A stretch of DNA of 64,000 nucleotides from JAVJUV01 sp040220415 (GTDB lineage: Bacteria > Pseudomonadota > Alphaproteobacteria > Rhodobacterales > Rhodobacteraceae), in NCBI GenBank assembly GCA_040220415.1, contig JAVJUV010000010.1:47315-111314 (forward strand). Direction: 5' to 3'. The position numbers were made by a program, and so were the translations under genes. Below are positions 53,123 through 62,976 of the stretch, piece after piece; the stretch's first letter is position 1, and each line of letters opens with the position of its first letter. Under the pieces are notes generated by a model. The model was not told the origin of the DNA and ran no database searches. It saw nothing but the letters and a program-made list of their open reading frames with translations.

Positions 53123-54160
53123 GTGTGTCAGGCGTTTGCCGCCGACAGCTTGAGAATTGCTTTCTTTCATACGGAATTGTCGCGCGACGGACCCGGACTT
53201 CTGCTGCGGGACATCCTGTCGGGCGAGGATGCCCAGGTTGAGGCCGTCACAAGCGTCATACGGGCGGCGCGGCCCGATGTGCTGGTTCTGGCCGGGATCG
53301 ACTGGGATCTTGAGGGTCACGCACTGGCGGCGCTGGCGGACCGGATCGGCGGCTATCCTCACCGGTTTTCTGCCAGGCCGAACCGGGGGGTGCACAGCGG
53401 ACTTGACCTCGATGGCGATGGCCGTCCGGGCGGTCCGGACGACGCCTTCGGCTATGCCGAGTTTCCGGGCCAGGAGGGGCTGGCCGTTCTGTCGAAGTGG
53501 CCTGTCGATGCCGGGCGGGTGCAGGACTTCACGGCGCTGGACTGGCGCGATTTTCCGGGTGCGCTGTTGCCAGCGGGCGATGATCCGGCGGGGCGTCTGA
53601 GCACGACCGGGCACTGGGTTGTGCCGGTGATGCTGCCGGACGGGCAAGGGCTGAGCCTTCTGGTCTGGCACGCGACGCCGCCGGTATTCGATGGGCCGGA
53701 GGATCGGAACGGGCGGCGCAACCACGACGAAACGGCGTTCTGGCTGTGGTATCTGGACGGGGCGTTCGGTCCGGTGCCCGAGCGGTTCGTTCTTGCCGGG
53801 GCGGCGAACCTCGATCCGGTGGATGGCGATGGCCGGCCCGAGGCGCTGGCGGCCTTGCTGGGCGATCCGCGCGTCGTGGACACGGCGCCGCGAAGCGCGG
53901 GCGCCCTGCGGGCCGATGCCAAGGATGGCGGAGTCAATCGGGGGCAGCGGGGCGATCCCGCGCTGGACACGGCGGACTGGCCCGATGAAGAGGGGAAGCC
54001 GGGCAATCTTCGCGTCGATTACGTGCTGCCCTCTGCCGGTCTGAGAGTGACGGGCGCGGGGGTATTCTGGCCCGCGCCCGATGCGTTACTCGGCGGCGAC
54101 GTCGAACTGGCCTCGCGGCACCGGCTGGTCTGGGTGGACATCGCGCTGGACGCCGAGTGA
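53123..54160 (+). CDS. endonuclease/exonuclease/phosphatase-fold protein, partly degenerate
   Basis: A roughly 345-residue exported protein of the EEP fold, with IAFFHTELSRDGPGLLL, DVLVLAGIDWDLEG, LAVLSKWPVD, FVLAGAANLDPVDGDGR, LRVDYVLPSAGL and SRHRLVWVDIAL in the expected order. The usual GDxN metal motif reads GAAN, and the terminal SDH reads SRH, so catalysis is doubtful. The residues before the first GTG (53123) read LILWAVLVCQAFA, a signal-peptide core; the true start may be the CTG at 53102 that overlaps the upstream stop, since no ATG, GTG or TTG is nearby in frame. The 3' end overlaps the SDR gene by 75 bases. Confidence 0.72.
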   Translation: MCQAFAADSLRIAFFHTELSRDGPGLLLRDILSGEDAQVEAVTSVIRAARPDVLVLAGIDWDLEGHALAALADRIGGYPHRFSARPNRGVHSGLDLDGDGRPGGPDDAFGYAEFPGQEGLAVLSKWPVDAGRVQDFTALDWRDFPGALLPAGDDPAGRLSTTGHWVVPVMLPDGQGLSLLVWHATPPVFDGPEDRNGRRNHDETAFWLWYLDGAFGPVPERFVLAGAANLDPVDGDGRPEALAALLGDPRVVDTAPRSAGALRADAKDGGVNRGQRGDPALDTADWPDEEGKPGNLRVDYVLPSAGLRVTGAGVFWPAPDALLGGDVELASRHRLVWVDIALDAE

Positions 54161-55003
54161 CCGGGAGATCGCGGTCAGCGGGTACGTGCCCCGAAACTTG
54201 GGCAGCAGCGCGGTCATGCGGGCGCCGTCAAGGCGATGCGGCATGTTCCAGAGATAGCGCATTTCCAGAAGGTGGCGGCCCATTGGCCAGACCGGGGCGG
54301 CCAACCGGATCATCCACCAGGGGAAACGGCGAAGACGCATCTTTCGGTCCAGCGCCCGCGCGGTCAGATCCTGCACTTCGCGGAGCGACAGCGTGAAGCC
54401 CGGAAACAGCACTTCTTCGAAGGGCGCAAGCCTCTCGCGGCGTTCGGCCAGCATGACGGCGGCGCGCGCCATGTCGGGCAGATAGGCCCAGGCGTGAGGT
54501 ATCTCCGTGTTGCCGGGCGCGGTGATGACGCCTTTGCGGGCCTTGGCGGTAATGAACCCTTCGAACCAGTTCCCCCCCGCTTCGGTGTCGATGAAATCGC
54601 CGGCCCTGAGGATGATCGTCGGCACGCCGGCCGCGCGATAGCGTTCCTCCATCCCGATCCGGACGCGGCCCAGCGGGTTCTGCGCCCGTTTCGGGGTGTC
54701 GTCCGACAGCAGAGGGCCTGAGCCCTTGCCGTAGACATAGATGTTGCCGGGGATCAGGACCGTGGCGCCCGAGGCCTTCGCGGCCGCGATGACCTGTTCG
54801 GTCAGGCCCGGCACTTCCTGCTGCCACTGGGGATAGGGCGGGTTCCAGGCGTTGACGATGACGTCCGCGCCGGAAGCGGCGGTGATGAGATCGTCGGTCC
54901 CGCGCTTGAAGATGCGGACCTTCCATCCGGCGTTCCAGAAGGCTTCGGCGGCATGACGGCCGAAGCGGCCGCTTGCGCCGAGGATAAGGACTGTTCCTGA
55001 CAT
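54086..55003 (-). CDS. NAD-dependent epimerase/dehydratase-like SDR
   Basis: A 305-residue extended SDR. The Rossmann motif is VLILGASGRFGRHAAEAFW at 4-22 (GxxGxxG), then NAWNPPYPQW and IPGNIYVYGKGSG, where the Tyr of the active site is placed. A C-terminal helical part follows with hydrophobic PWWMIRLAAPVWPMG. The substrate is unknown. It is divergent from a LysR-type gene 94 bases away, which is the usual layout of a regulator with its target. The 3' end lies antisense to the last 25 codons of the nuclease-like gene. Confidence 0.85.
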   Translation of the reverse strand: MSGTVLILGASGRFGRHAAEAFWNAGWKVRIFKRGTDDLITAASGADVIVNAWNPPYPQWQQEVPGLTEQVIAAAKASGATVLIPGNIYVYGKGSGPLLSDDTPKRAQNPLGRVRIGMEERYRAAGVPTIILRAGDFIDTEAGGNWFEGFITAKARKGVITAPGNTEIPHAWAYLPDMARAAVMLAERRERLAPFEEVLFPGFTLSLREVQDLTARALDRKMRLRRFPWWMIRLAAPVWPMGRHLLEMRYLWNMPHRLDGARMTALLPKFRGTYPLTAISRSLGVQRDVHPDQPVPRGQFDVAAE

Positions 55004-55035
55004 TTTTCGTCTCCGTGAATTCTTCTGGGGGCGTA

Positions 55036-55051
55036 TATCCGGTATGCGATA
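55036..55051. promoter_or_regulatory. candidate LysR-type binding palindrome
   Basis: TATC, eight bases, GATA is an inverted repeat that contains the T-N11-A pattern of LysR-family operators. It lies in the 94-base gap between the SDR gene and its divergent LysR gene, 33 bases before the SDR start codon. Confidence 0.45.
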
Positions 55052-55097
55052 AAGTTTGGATATTGCCGAAATTTCAATCTGTGATATTCATTTTTTT

Positions 55098-56009
55098 ATG
55101 GATGCGCTAACGGGAACCGACTGGTCGCTTTTGCAGAGCTTTCTTGCCGTGGCGGAATCCGGCTCTTTGTCGGCGGCCGCGCGGCAACTGGGCAAGACAC
55201 AGCCAACCATCGGGCGCCACGTGCAGATGCTGGAGCAGGACCTGGGCGTGACGCTGTTCCGACGGCAGGTGCGGGGCATGGCGCTGACCGAGCAGGGCGA
55301 GGCGCTGCTGGAGCACGCCCGCGACATGCGCAGCGCTGCAGAAGCGCTTAACCTGACCGCGGCGGGCGGAGCGACCGACCTGAAGGGCAGCGTCCGGATC
55401 ACCGCCAGCGTTTTCGTTTCGCATCACCTGATGCCGTCGATCCTGGCAGGCATCCGGCAGACATACCCGGAGATTTCGCTGGAACTGGTCGCTTCGGACC
55501 GGTCCGAGAACCTTTTGTTCCGCGAGGCCGACATCGCGGTGCGCATGTACCGGCCCCGGCAGCTGGACATGGTCGCATTGCGGCTGGGCGAGATCGAACT
55601 GGGGCTTTGGGGGGCCTCCCGGTATCTTGATCGTGTCGGGCGGCCGACGACGATGACCGAAGTGATGGCCTGTGATTTCGTCGGCTACGACCGCGACGAG
55701 GATATCATCCGCGGGTTCCGCGAGGCCGGGTTCGCGGTGACGCGCGACTTTTTCGGCACGCGTTGCGACAACCAGACGGTCTATTGGGAACTGGTGCGCG
55801 CGGGCTGCGGGCTGGGTTTCGGCGCCTCGATGGCCGGAGGTGCCGACCCGGCGTTGGAGCCCGTGCCGCTTGATATCGAGATTCCGAAACTGGAAGTCTG
55901 GCTGACCGCACACGAGGCGGTGCGGCACACCCCCCGAGTGGATGCGGTGTGGCAGATACTGGCGGCCGGGATCGGAGCTGCGTGCACGTCGCCGCCGCCG
56001 TCTTCTTGA
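55098..56009 (+). CDS. LysR family transcriptional regulator
   Basis: A 303-residue regulator. The N-terminal winged helix is WSLLQSFLAVAESGSLSAAARQLGKTQPTIGRHVQMLEQDLG followed by LFRR, the LysR signature, and a C-terminal substrate-binding domain from about 95. The effector is unknown. The ATG at 55098 gives the standard distance to the helix-turn-helix; no ribosome site is obvious in the AT-rich leader. It probably controls itself and the divergent SDR gene. Confidence 0.93.
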   Translation: MDALTGTDWSLLQSFLAVAESGSLSAAARQLGKTQPTIGRHVQMLEQDLGVTLFRRQVRGMALTEQGEALLEHARDMRSAAEALNLTAAGGATDLKGSVRITASVFVSHHLMPSILAGIRQTYPEISLELVASDRSENLLFREADIAVRMYRPRQLDMVALRLGEIELGLWGASRYLDRVGRPTTMTEVMACDFVGYDRDEDIIRGFREAGFAVTRDFFGTRCDNQTVYWELVRAGCGLGFGASMAGGADPALEPVPLDIEIPKLEVWLTAHEAVRHTPRVDAVWQILAAGIGAACTSPPPSS

Positions 56010-56064
56010 CGCTTCCCAAGCCGCGGGGTAGGGCGCATCCGACAGGAACCCGGAGACGTATCCC

Positions 56065-57171
<1,107 letters not shown>

Positions 57172-57240
57172 TAAGCGTCGCGGGTTGACAGCAGGAACGC
57201 CGCGGCGTCTTGTGGCGCCGCGCTTTCAGACCTTTCGATC

Positions 57241-58245
57241 ATGCACGTTGAACGATCAAACCTTTCCGGCGTACTTTTCGCGCTGACCAGCTTCGCCGTA
57301 TTTGCGAGCCACGACGCCGTGATCAAGTATCTGGGCGGCAGTTACATGCCGTTCCAGATCCTGTTTTTCAGCGTGCTGCTGAGCTTTCCGCTGGTGACAC
57401 TGATGCTGATGCGCGACCGCGAGGCCAGCACTTTGCGGCCTGTCCACCCCTGGTGGGTGGCGGCGCGGACCGGGGCCGGGGCGATCACCGGCGCGGCGGC
57501 CTTTTATGCCTTCACCGTGCTTCCGCTGGCGCAGGTCTATGCCTTCATCTTCGCGGCGCCCTTGCTGATAACGGTCCTGTCGATTCCGATCCTGGGCGAA
57601 CGCGTCGGGCTTCATCGCTGGAGCGCGGTGGCGCTGGGGCTGGTCGGCGTGCTGGTCGTCCTGCGGCCCGGCACGACCGAGATTTCGCTGGGGCACATTG
57701 CCGCCATCGTGGCCGCCTCGGGGAGCGCCCTGGTCGCGGTCATCACGCGCAAGATCGGAAACGAGGAGCGGACGGCGGTTCTGATGCTGTATCCGATGAT
57801 GGCGAATTTCGTGCTGATGGGCGCGGCGATGCCGTTCGTCTACAAACCGATGCCGCTGGAGCATCTGGGACTGCTGGCACTGATGTCGGCGCTGGGCTTC
57901 CTGGGCGGGACGTTCATGATCGCGGCCTATCGCCGGGGGGACGCGGCCATCGTCGCGCCGATGCAGTATTCGCAGATCATCTGGGCTGCGTTGTTCGGGT
58001 TCTTCCTGTTCGACGAATTGCCCGATCTCTTCACGTGGGTCGGCGCCGGGGTGATCATCCTTTCGGGAATCTATGTCGTGCTGCGCGAGACGATGTCGGG
58101 CCGGTCCGCGAACCGTCCGGTGACGCGGGCGCGGTCGCGCTCCGAGACCCCGGCGACGCCCAGCATCGCGGCGATGCTGCGGGCCAGGTCGGACCGGGTG
58201 CTTCCCGGACACGAGGCCCTTGCAAAAGGGCGCGAAGCCAAGTAA
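57241..58245 (+). CDS. DMT superfamily permease (EamA domain)
   Basis: A 334-residue permease of ten membrane segments made of two EamA repeats: LFALTSFAVFASHDAVIKYLGG opens the first, and ALVAVITRKIGNEERTAVLMLYPMM opens the second. LGERVGLHRWSAVALGLVGVLVVLRPG is a typical repeat end. Metabolite export is likely, the substrate is unknown. The C-terminal 50 residues form a basic cytoplasmic tail. tRNA-Pro follows 15 bases after the stop. Confidence 0.9.
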   Translation: MHVERSNLSGVLFALTSFAVFASHDAVIKYLGGSYMPFQILFFSVLLSFPLVTLMLMRDREASTLRPVHPWWVAARTGAGAITGAAAFYAFTVLPLAQVYAFIFAAPLLITVLSIPILGERVGLHRWSAVALGLVGVLVVLRPGTTEISLGHIAAIVAASGSALVAVITRKIGNEERTAVLMLYPMMANFVLMGAAMPFVYKPMPLEHLGLLALMSALGFLGGTFMIAAYRRGDAAIVAPMQYSQIIWAALFGFFLFDELPDLFTWVGAGVIILSGIYVVLRETMSGRSANRPVTRARSRSETPATPSIAAMLRARSDRVLPGHEALAKGREAK

Positions 58246-58260
58246 TCCGCCCGGCACGGT

Positions 58261-58337
58261 CGGGCAGTGGCGCAGCCTGGTAGCGCACCTGCTTCGGGAG
58301 CAGGGGGTCGGAGGTTCGAATCCTCTCTGCCCGACCA
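58261..58337 (+). tRNA. tRNA-Pro (anticodon CGG)
   Basis: A 77-base tRNA. The acceptor stem pairs CGGGCAG (58261-58267) with CTGCCCG (58327-58333), followed by discriminator A and an encoded CCA. The anticodon arm is CCTGC-TTCGGGA-GCAGG with anticodon CGG at 58295-58297, reading CCG proline codons. The T arm has GGTTCGAATCC. CCG is abundant in this GC-rich genome. Confidence 0.97.
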
Positions 58338-58353
58338 ATCATCGGAATGAAAC

Positions 58354-58380
58354 GCGCGGCACCATTGGATGTGCCGCCTA
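58354..58380. other. hairpin between tRNA-Pro and the ThDP gene
   Basis: GCGGCAC (58356-58362) and GTGCCGC (58371-58377) form seven perfect pairs around an eight-base loop, directly next to the stop codon of the minus-strand gene. There is no T-tract on either side, so it may mark transcript ends without acting as a classic terminator. Confidence 0.45.
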
Positions 58381-60081
58381 GGCGATCCACTCGCTGACAG
58401 GCGCCCTTGCCTCGTTCAGGGGCTGGCTGATGATGTCGACGAGCGAGGGTCCGGGATGGTCGATGGCCGCGCGAAGCGCCGCTTCGAGGTCGTCGGGGTT
58501 TTCGACTTTCCATGCCTTCACGCCGAAGGCCTCGGCGACGGCGGCGTGGTCGGTGCGGTCGAAATCAACCGAGAAGTAGCGGCCCCCGAAGGCGGTCTTC
58601 TGGCCGGCCTTGATCCAGCCGTAGACCGAATTCGAGAAGACGATGAAGGTGATCGGCAGGCCAAGGCGCGTGACGGTTTCCAGCTCGCCGCAGGTGAAGC
58701 CGAAGCTGCCGTCGCCCATCAGCGAGACGACCTTGCGGCCGGGCGCACCGACGGCGGCACCGACCGAGGCGGACATCGCGTATCCAAGCGCGCCGTGGGC
58801 GCGGTTCGACCAGAGCGAGCGGCCCGCGGTGCGCAGTTCGTAGAAGGCCGAGATATAGGGGCAGGGCGTGCCGGGGTCGCCGACCAGGATCGCGTCGTCG
58901 TCAAGCACGCGGCGGAGCGTTGCGATGGTACGCTCGGGCAGTATCGGGGCCTCGTCGCTGTTGGCGAGATGGTCGAAGGCGGCCCACTTGCGCGACTTGG
59001 GATCCTCGACGGCCGCCGCGCCACCGAAGGTCTTGCGGTCGGCGCGGCCGGCAAGTTCGGTCTCGATCGCCTGCAGCGCCAGGCGGGCGTCCGAGACGAC
59101 GCCGACCTCGGTGCGGTACGAGGCGCCGATCACCTCGGGATCGCTGTCGATGTGGACGATGCGCGTTCCCTTGGCGGGGTAGCGCCATAGCTCGGTCGTG
59201 ACCGATCCTGCGCGGCACCCGATGAAGACGACCAGATCGGCGGCCTGAACGATCTCGCGCGTTTCCGGCACGCCGCCGTTTGAGCCGACGACGCCGATGC
59301 AGTTCGAGTGCGTCTCGGGCAGGGTGCCCTGGCCCGAGATCGTGGTGGCGACCGCGATGTCCAGCGTTTCAACGAAGGTCCGGAAATCGGCCTCGCCGCC
59401 GGCCAGGATCACGCCGCCGCCCACGATGACGATCGGAAACTTCGCGGACAGGATCGCGTCGACGGCGGCCGCTATGGCCTCGGGATCGGGGCCGGCGGGA
59501 TAGGCCGGGAAGGTCTGATGTTTCGGATCGGCCCAGATCGTGTCCGGGTCCGCCCGGCCACGCTGGACGTCGATGGGCAATCCCAGATGCGCCGAGCCTG
59601 GGCGGCCGGTGGTCATCTTGCGGAAGGCGGTGCGCACGGTGTCGGGGATTGCGTCGGCGTGCTGGATGACGGCGTTGAACTTGGTAAGTGGGCGCATCAG
59701 GCTGTCCTGGTCCAGCTCGGTCAGCGGGTAGTGGCCCTTGGACCGCGTACCCACATCCGAAGTGATGGCCAGCACGGGAATGGAGCTTTCGTTGGATTCG
59801 ACGAGGCCGGGCAGAATGTAGGTCGCACCGCCGCCGGACGGACCTTCGCAAACGCCGGGTCTGCCGGTAACGCGGGCATAGCCGTCGGCCATGTAGGCGG
59901 CCGATCTTTCGTCACGGGTCAGGATGTGCTCGATCCCGTGATCTAGCTGGAAAAGCGCGTCGTAGAAGGGCAGCGACGTGTCGCCGCACAAGCCGAAGAT
60001 ATGCCGGACGCCATGCGCCTGAAGCATGCGCACCATAGCCTCGGCTCCGGTGAGAGTGTTCCCGGTATTGTCTGCTGTCAT
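58378..60081 (-). CDS. thiamine-diphosphate-dependent enzyme, acetolactate-synthase-like
   Basis: A 567-residue enzyme of the ThDP superfamily. The N-terminal pyrimidine-binding domain has TRDERSAAYMADGYARVTGRPG with the activating glutamate; the central domain follows; the C-terminal domain has the diphosphate/Mg motif GDGSFGFTCGELETVTRLGLPITFIVFSN (GDG to N). It has the same domain order as acetolactate synthase, oxalyl-CoA decarboxylase and benzoylformate decarboxylase. FAD-binding features are not obvious and no small regulatory subunit is adjacent, so it is likely a catabolic 2-oxo-acid enzyme rather than IlvB. AAGGGGG precedes the ATG. Confidence 0.88.
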   Translation of the reverse strand: MTADNTGNTLTGAEAMVRMLQAHGVRHIFGLCGDTSLPFYDALFQLDHGIEHILTRDERSAAYMADGYARVTGRPGVCEGPSGGGATYILPGLVESNESSIPVLAITSDVGTRSKGHYPLTELDQDSLMRPLTKFNAVIQHADAIPDTVRTAFRKMTTGRPGSAHLGLPIDVQRGRADPDTIWADPKHQTFPAYPAGPDPEAIAAAVDAILSAKFPIVIVGGGVILAGGEADFRTFVETLDIAVATTISGQGTLPETHSNCIGVVGSNGGVPETREIVQAADLVVFIGCRAGSVTTELWRYPAKGTRIVHIDSDPEVIGASYRTEVGVVSDARLALQAIETELAGRADRKTFGGAAAVEDPKSRKWAAFDHLANSDEAPILPERTIATLRRVLDDDAILVGDPGTPCPYISAFYELRTAGRSLWSNRAHGALGYAMSASVGAAVGAPGRKVVSLMGDGSFGFTCGELETVTRLGLPITFIVFSNSVYGWIKAGQKTAFGGRYFSVDFDRTDHAAVAEAFGVKAWKVENPDDLEAALRAAIDHPGPSLVDIISQPLNEARAPVSEWIA

Positions 60082-60146
60082 GGTGGCCCCCTTCTTGTCA
60101 GGCGGACCTTAGGCCCCGTTCCAAGGGCCGTGCAAGCGCCTAGCTG

Positions 60147-61301
60147 TCACGGCGCGCTGACGCGCCGGATCGCCGCGAGCGTGATGGCTGGTCCGACGAG
60201 TTCGAAGATCACCGTGCTGGCGATGGTCAACGCCATGATGGATGGCGCCCATTCGGGGAAGGTTTCGCCTGCAACCAGCGCCATGCCGACGGCGACGCCT
60301 GCCTGCGGCAGAAGGGCCGGGCCGTAATAGGGCGCTTCGCGGGCAGGAACGGCGGCCAGCCATGCCCCCACGAAACCGCCGAGCATTCGCGCAACGACGC
60401 GCAGGATCATATAGAGCGCCCCCATCCATCCCAGTTCCAGAAGCGCCTCGACCTCGAGCGAGGCGCCGGCGAGCAGAAAGAACAGGATCATGAAGGGCCA
60501 CTGAATATGCTCGATTTCATGAAAGGCGCGGTCATGGTGCCGGGCGAGGTTGGCGATTGCGGCGCCCGAGACCATGCCGGCGATCAGGAAGGACACTTCG
60601 AACCAGAGCGCCAGACCCGCGGAAAGAAAGACGATGCCGATCGCCTCGGCCTGAAGCGGTTCGCCCGGTTTGAGGCGGCCCGTCAGGTAGGCCGACGGGA
60701 TGCCGACCACAAGGCCAAGGACCACGGCGCCGCCGAGGTCGTGCACGGCACCGGTGGCAATGCTGGCCCATCCGTCGTTCTGACCGACGAAGACAAGAAT
60801 GACGCCGAAGCCGATCAGGCCCCAGACATCGTCGATCGCGACAATCCCCTTCAGCGTGTCGGTAAAGCCGTTCTGGATACCGGACTGCCGGATCACATCG
60901 GCCATTGCCGCGGGGGCCGTCGCCGTCGCAATCGCGGACAGGATCAGCGCCAGTCCCGGAGCGATGCCGACCAGTATCAGTCCGGTGGCGACGATGGCGA
61001 TGGTGCCCAGCGCGACCGCCAGCGATATCGCCATGATCGCCCGCCCGTGTTGTGCGAGGTTCTCCGTCGTCAGCGATCCGCCGAGAAGAAACGCCACCAT
61101 TGTCAGGGCGACGATCGACAGCGTGTCGAACCAGTGGATCACATCCGCCGGGATGATGTCGAAGCCGGCTCCGCCGAAGAGCAGCCCAAGGAGCAGAAGC
61201 ATGGTCACTCGAGGCAGCCGGGTGGCGTTGCCGATCTGGTCGGCTGCCAGCCCGCAAAGAAAAAGCGCGCCGAGCGCGATCAGGAGATATGACAGTTCCA
61301 T
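60147..61301 (-). CDS. CPA2-family cation:proton antiporter
   Basis: A 384-residue permease with about twelve membrane segments and little else. The family's functional Asp pair is visible in LKGIVAIDDVWGLIGFG; TATAPAAMADVIRQSG is the other conserved unwound-helix region. No TrkA-type nucleotide domain is attached, so it is the short, transport-only form. Sodium or potassium exchange for protons is expected. It is divergent from cueR. Confidence 0.88.
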   Translation of the reverse strand: MELSYLLIALGALFLCGLAADQIGNATRLPRVTMLLLLGLLFGGAGFDIIPADVIHWFDTLSIVALTMVAFLLGGSLTTENLAQHGRAIMAISLAVALGTIAIVATGLILVGIAPGLALILSAIATATAPAAMADVIRQSGIQNGFTDTLKGIVAIDDVWGLIGFGVILVFVGQNDGWASIATGAVHDLGGAVVLGLVVGIPSAYLTGRLKPGEPLQAEAIGIVFLSAGLALWFEVSFLIAGMVSGAAIANLARHHDRAFHEIEHIQWPFMILFFLLAGASLEVEALLELGWMGALYMILRVVARMLGGFVGAWLAAVPAREAPYYGPALLPQAGVAVGMALVAGETFPEWAPSIMALTIASTVIFELVGPAITLAAIRRVSAP

Positions 61302-61390
61302 CGGTACGCGCTTCGGCCTCGGAATGAACGCATTCCGGGACAGTTAGCATATCGCAAGGTGGTGCGGGAACCTTTCGCGGCGGACATCTC

Positions 61391-61421
61391 TTGACCTTCC
61401 TGTTAATGGAACCTTTATCCT
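61391..61421 (+). promoter_or_regulatory. MerR-type promoter of cueR
   Basis: TTGACC (-35, 61391-61396) and TATCCT (-10, 61416-61421) are separated by 19 bases, the elongated spacer used by MerR regulators. Inside it lie CCTTCC and GGAA in inverted arrangement, close to the CueR operator half-sites. The start codon is only 20 bases behind, after GCAGGAGG. It implies that CueR controls itself in response to copper. Confidence 0.7.
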
Positions 61422-61440
61422 TGCGGCAGGAGGTATCAGC

Positions 61441-61872
61441 ATGAATATCGGGGAAGTGGCCGAAGCCAGCGGTCTGCCGGCCAAGACAATCCGCTACTAC
61501 GAGGACATCGGGCTTGTCCGTCCGCTGCGCAGCGAGAACGGATATCGCGATTTTCGCGAAGTGGATGTACACAAGCTGGCGTTCCTGAACCGGGCGCGAT
61601 CGTTGGGATTTTCCATCGAGGATTGCCGCACGCTGTTGTCGCTTTACGAGGATCGGGACCGTGCCAGCGCGGACGTGAAAGCCGTGGCCGAGGAACACCT
61701 GGCACGGATCGAGCGGAAGATCGAAGAGCTGCAGAGCCTTCGGTCGACGCTGGTGCACCTGGTATCCAGTTGTCACGGCGACCGCCGGCCCGACTGTCCG
61801 ATCCTGGACGGCCTTGCCGGCGATGCCGCGGCAGGTCGGACCGGGTTGAAACGGCGCGGAAAGCGTATCTGA
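61441..61872 (+). CDS. cueR: Cu(I)-responsive MerR-family regulator CueR
   Basis: A 143-residue repressor-activator. The DNA-binding domain is MNIGEVAEASGLPAKTIRYYEDIGLV with RSENGYRDF, the dimer helix follows, and the metal loop contains Cys111 and Cys119 in SSCHGDRRPDCPIL, the spacing that binds monovalent copper, silver or gold in CueR. No copper exporter or oxidase gene is within the window, so its main target is elsewhere. The start follows AGGAGG. Confidence 0.92.
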   Translation: MNIGEVAEASGLPAKTIRYYEDIGLVRPLRSENGYRDFREVDVHKLAFLNRARSLGFSIEDCRTLLSLYEDRDRASADVKAVAEEHLARIERKIEELQSLRSTLVHLVSSCHGDRRPDCPILDGLAGDAAAGRTGLKRRGKRI

Positions 61873-61990
61873 CGCACAGCCGCCCCATGTCCGGGACAAT
61901 TCCATGAAAAGTCTTTGTTTCGGTTGACTTATTCCGAGATCCACCCAGACTTGGCCCGGTTTTGTCAATGTGGTCGGTGCGGAGGGCGTC

Positions 61991-62953
61991 ATGCCGCGAC
62001 TTCACGGAAGTCAGAAGCGGATCCTGGTAACAGGTGGCGCTGGGTTCATAGGGTCTCATCTATGCGAGAGGCTGCTGGCGGCAGGGCATGACGTGCTTTG
62101 CGCCGACAACCTGTATTCCAGTTCGAAACGGAATATCGATCACCTGCTGGGCAACCCCTATTTCGAGCATATCCGTCACGACGTGACCTTCCCGCTCTAC
62201 GTCGAGGTGGACGAAATCTATAACCTGGCCTGCCCGGCGTCTCCGGTGATGTACCAGACCGACCCGGTGCAGACGACGAAGACTTCCGTGCATGGTGCGA
62301 TCAACATGCTGGGGCTTGCCAAGCGGCTGAAGTGCCGGATTCTTCAGGCGTCGACCAGCGAGGTCTACGGCGATCCGACGATCCATCCGCAGACCGAGGA
62401 TTACTGGGGCAACGTCAACCCGATCGGGCCGCGGGCCTGTTACGACGAGGGAAAGCGCTGCGCCGAGACGCTGTTCTTCGATTATCACCGCCAGCACGGG
62501 TTGGAGATAAAGGTGGCGCGGATCTTCAATACGTACGGACCGCGGATGCATGTCGCGGATGGCCGGGTCGTGTCGAACTTCATCGTTCAGGCGCTGCGGG
62601 GCGAGAATGTCACGATCTATGGCGACGGCACGCAGACGCGGTCTTTCTGCTACGTCGACGATCTGGTGACGGCCCTGATCGCCCTGATGGACACGCCGCC
62701 CGAGGTAACGGGGCCGATGAACCTGGGTAATCCGGCGGAGTTGCAGATCGGCGCACTTGCCAAGCAGATCATCGAGATGACGGGGTCGTCATCGAAGATC
62801 ATCACCAAGCCCTTGCCCGAGGATGATCCGGTGCAGCGCCAGCCCGACGCGTCGCTTGCCAGGAAGACCCTTGGCTGGGAAGCGAAGGTGCCGCTTTCCG
62901 AAGGTCTGGAAAAGACCATCGCGTATTTCCGGGAGGTTCTTGGGGCACCCTGA
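61991..62953 (+). CDS. UDP-glucuronic acid decarboxylase (UXS type)
   Basis: A 320-residue short-chain dehydrogenase that should make UDP-xylose from UDP-glucuronate. The NAD motif is ILVTGGAGFIGSHLCE, and UXS-specific stretches are YNLACPASPVMYQTDPVQTTKTSV, the catalytic STSEVYGDP, and the YxxxK equivalent YDEGKRCAE; RIFNTYGPRM follows. UDP-xylose feeds extracellular polysaccharide or lipopolysaccharide. ATG 61991 after GGAGGG is preferred to a GTG 21 bases upstream. Confidence 0.93.
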   Translation: MPRLHGSQKRILVTGGAGFIGSHLCERLLAAGHDVLCADNLYSSSKRNIDHLLGNPYFEHIRHDVTFPLYVEVDEIYNLACPASPVMYQTDPVQTTKTSVHGAINMLGLAKRLKCRILQASTSEVYGDPTIHPQTEDYWGNVNPIGPRACYDEGKRCAETLFFDYHRQHGLEIKVARIFNTYGPRMHVADGRVVSNFIVQALRGENVTIYGDGTQTRSFCYVDDLVTALIALMDTPPEVTGPMNLGNPAELQIGALAKQIIEMTGSSSKIITKPLPEDDPVQRQPDASLARKTLGWEAKVPLSEGLEKTIAYFREVLGAP

Positions 62954-62976
62954 CCCGCTGGCATCCGCCGCTGCCT

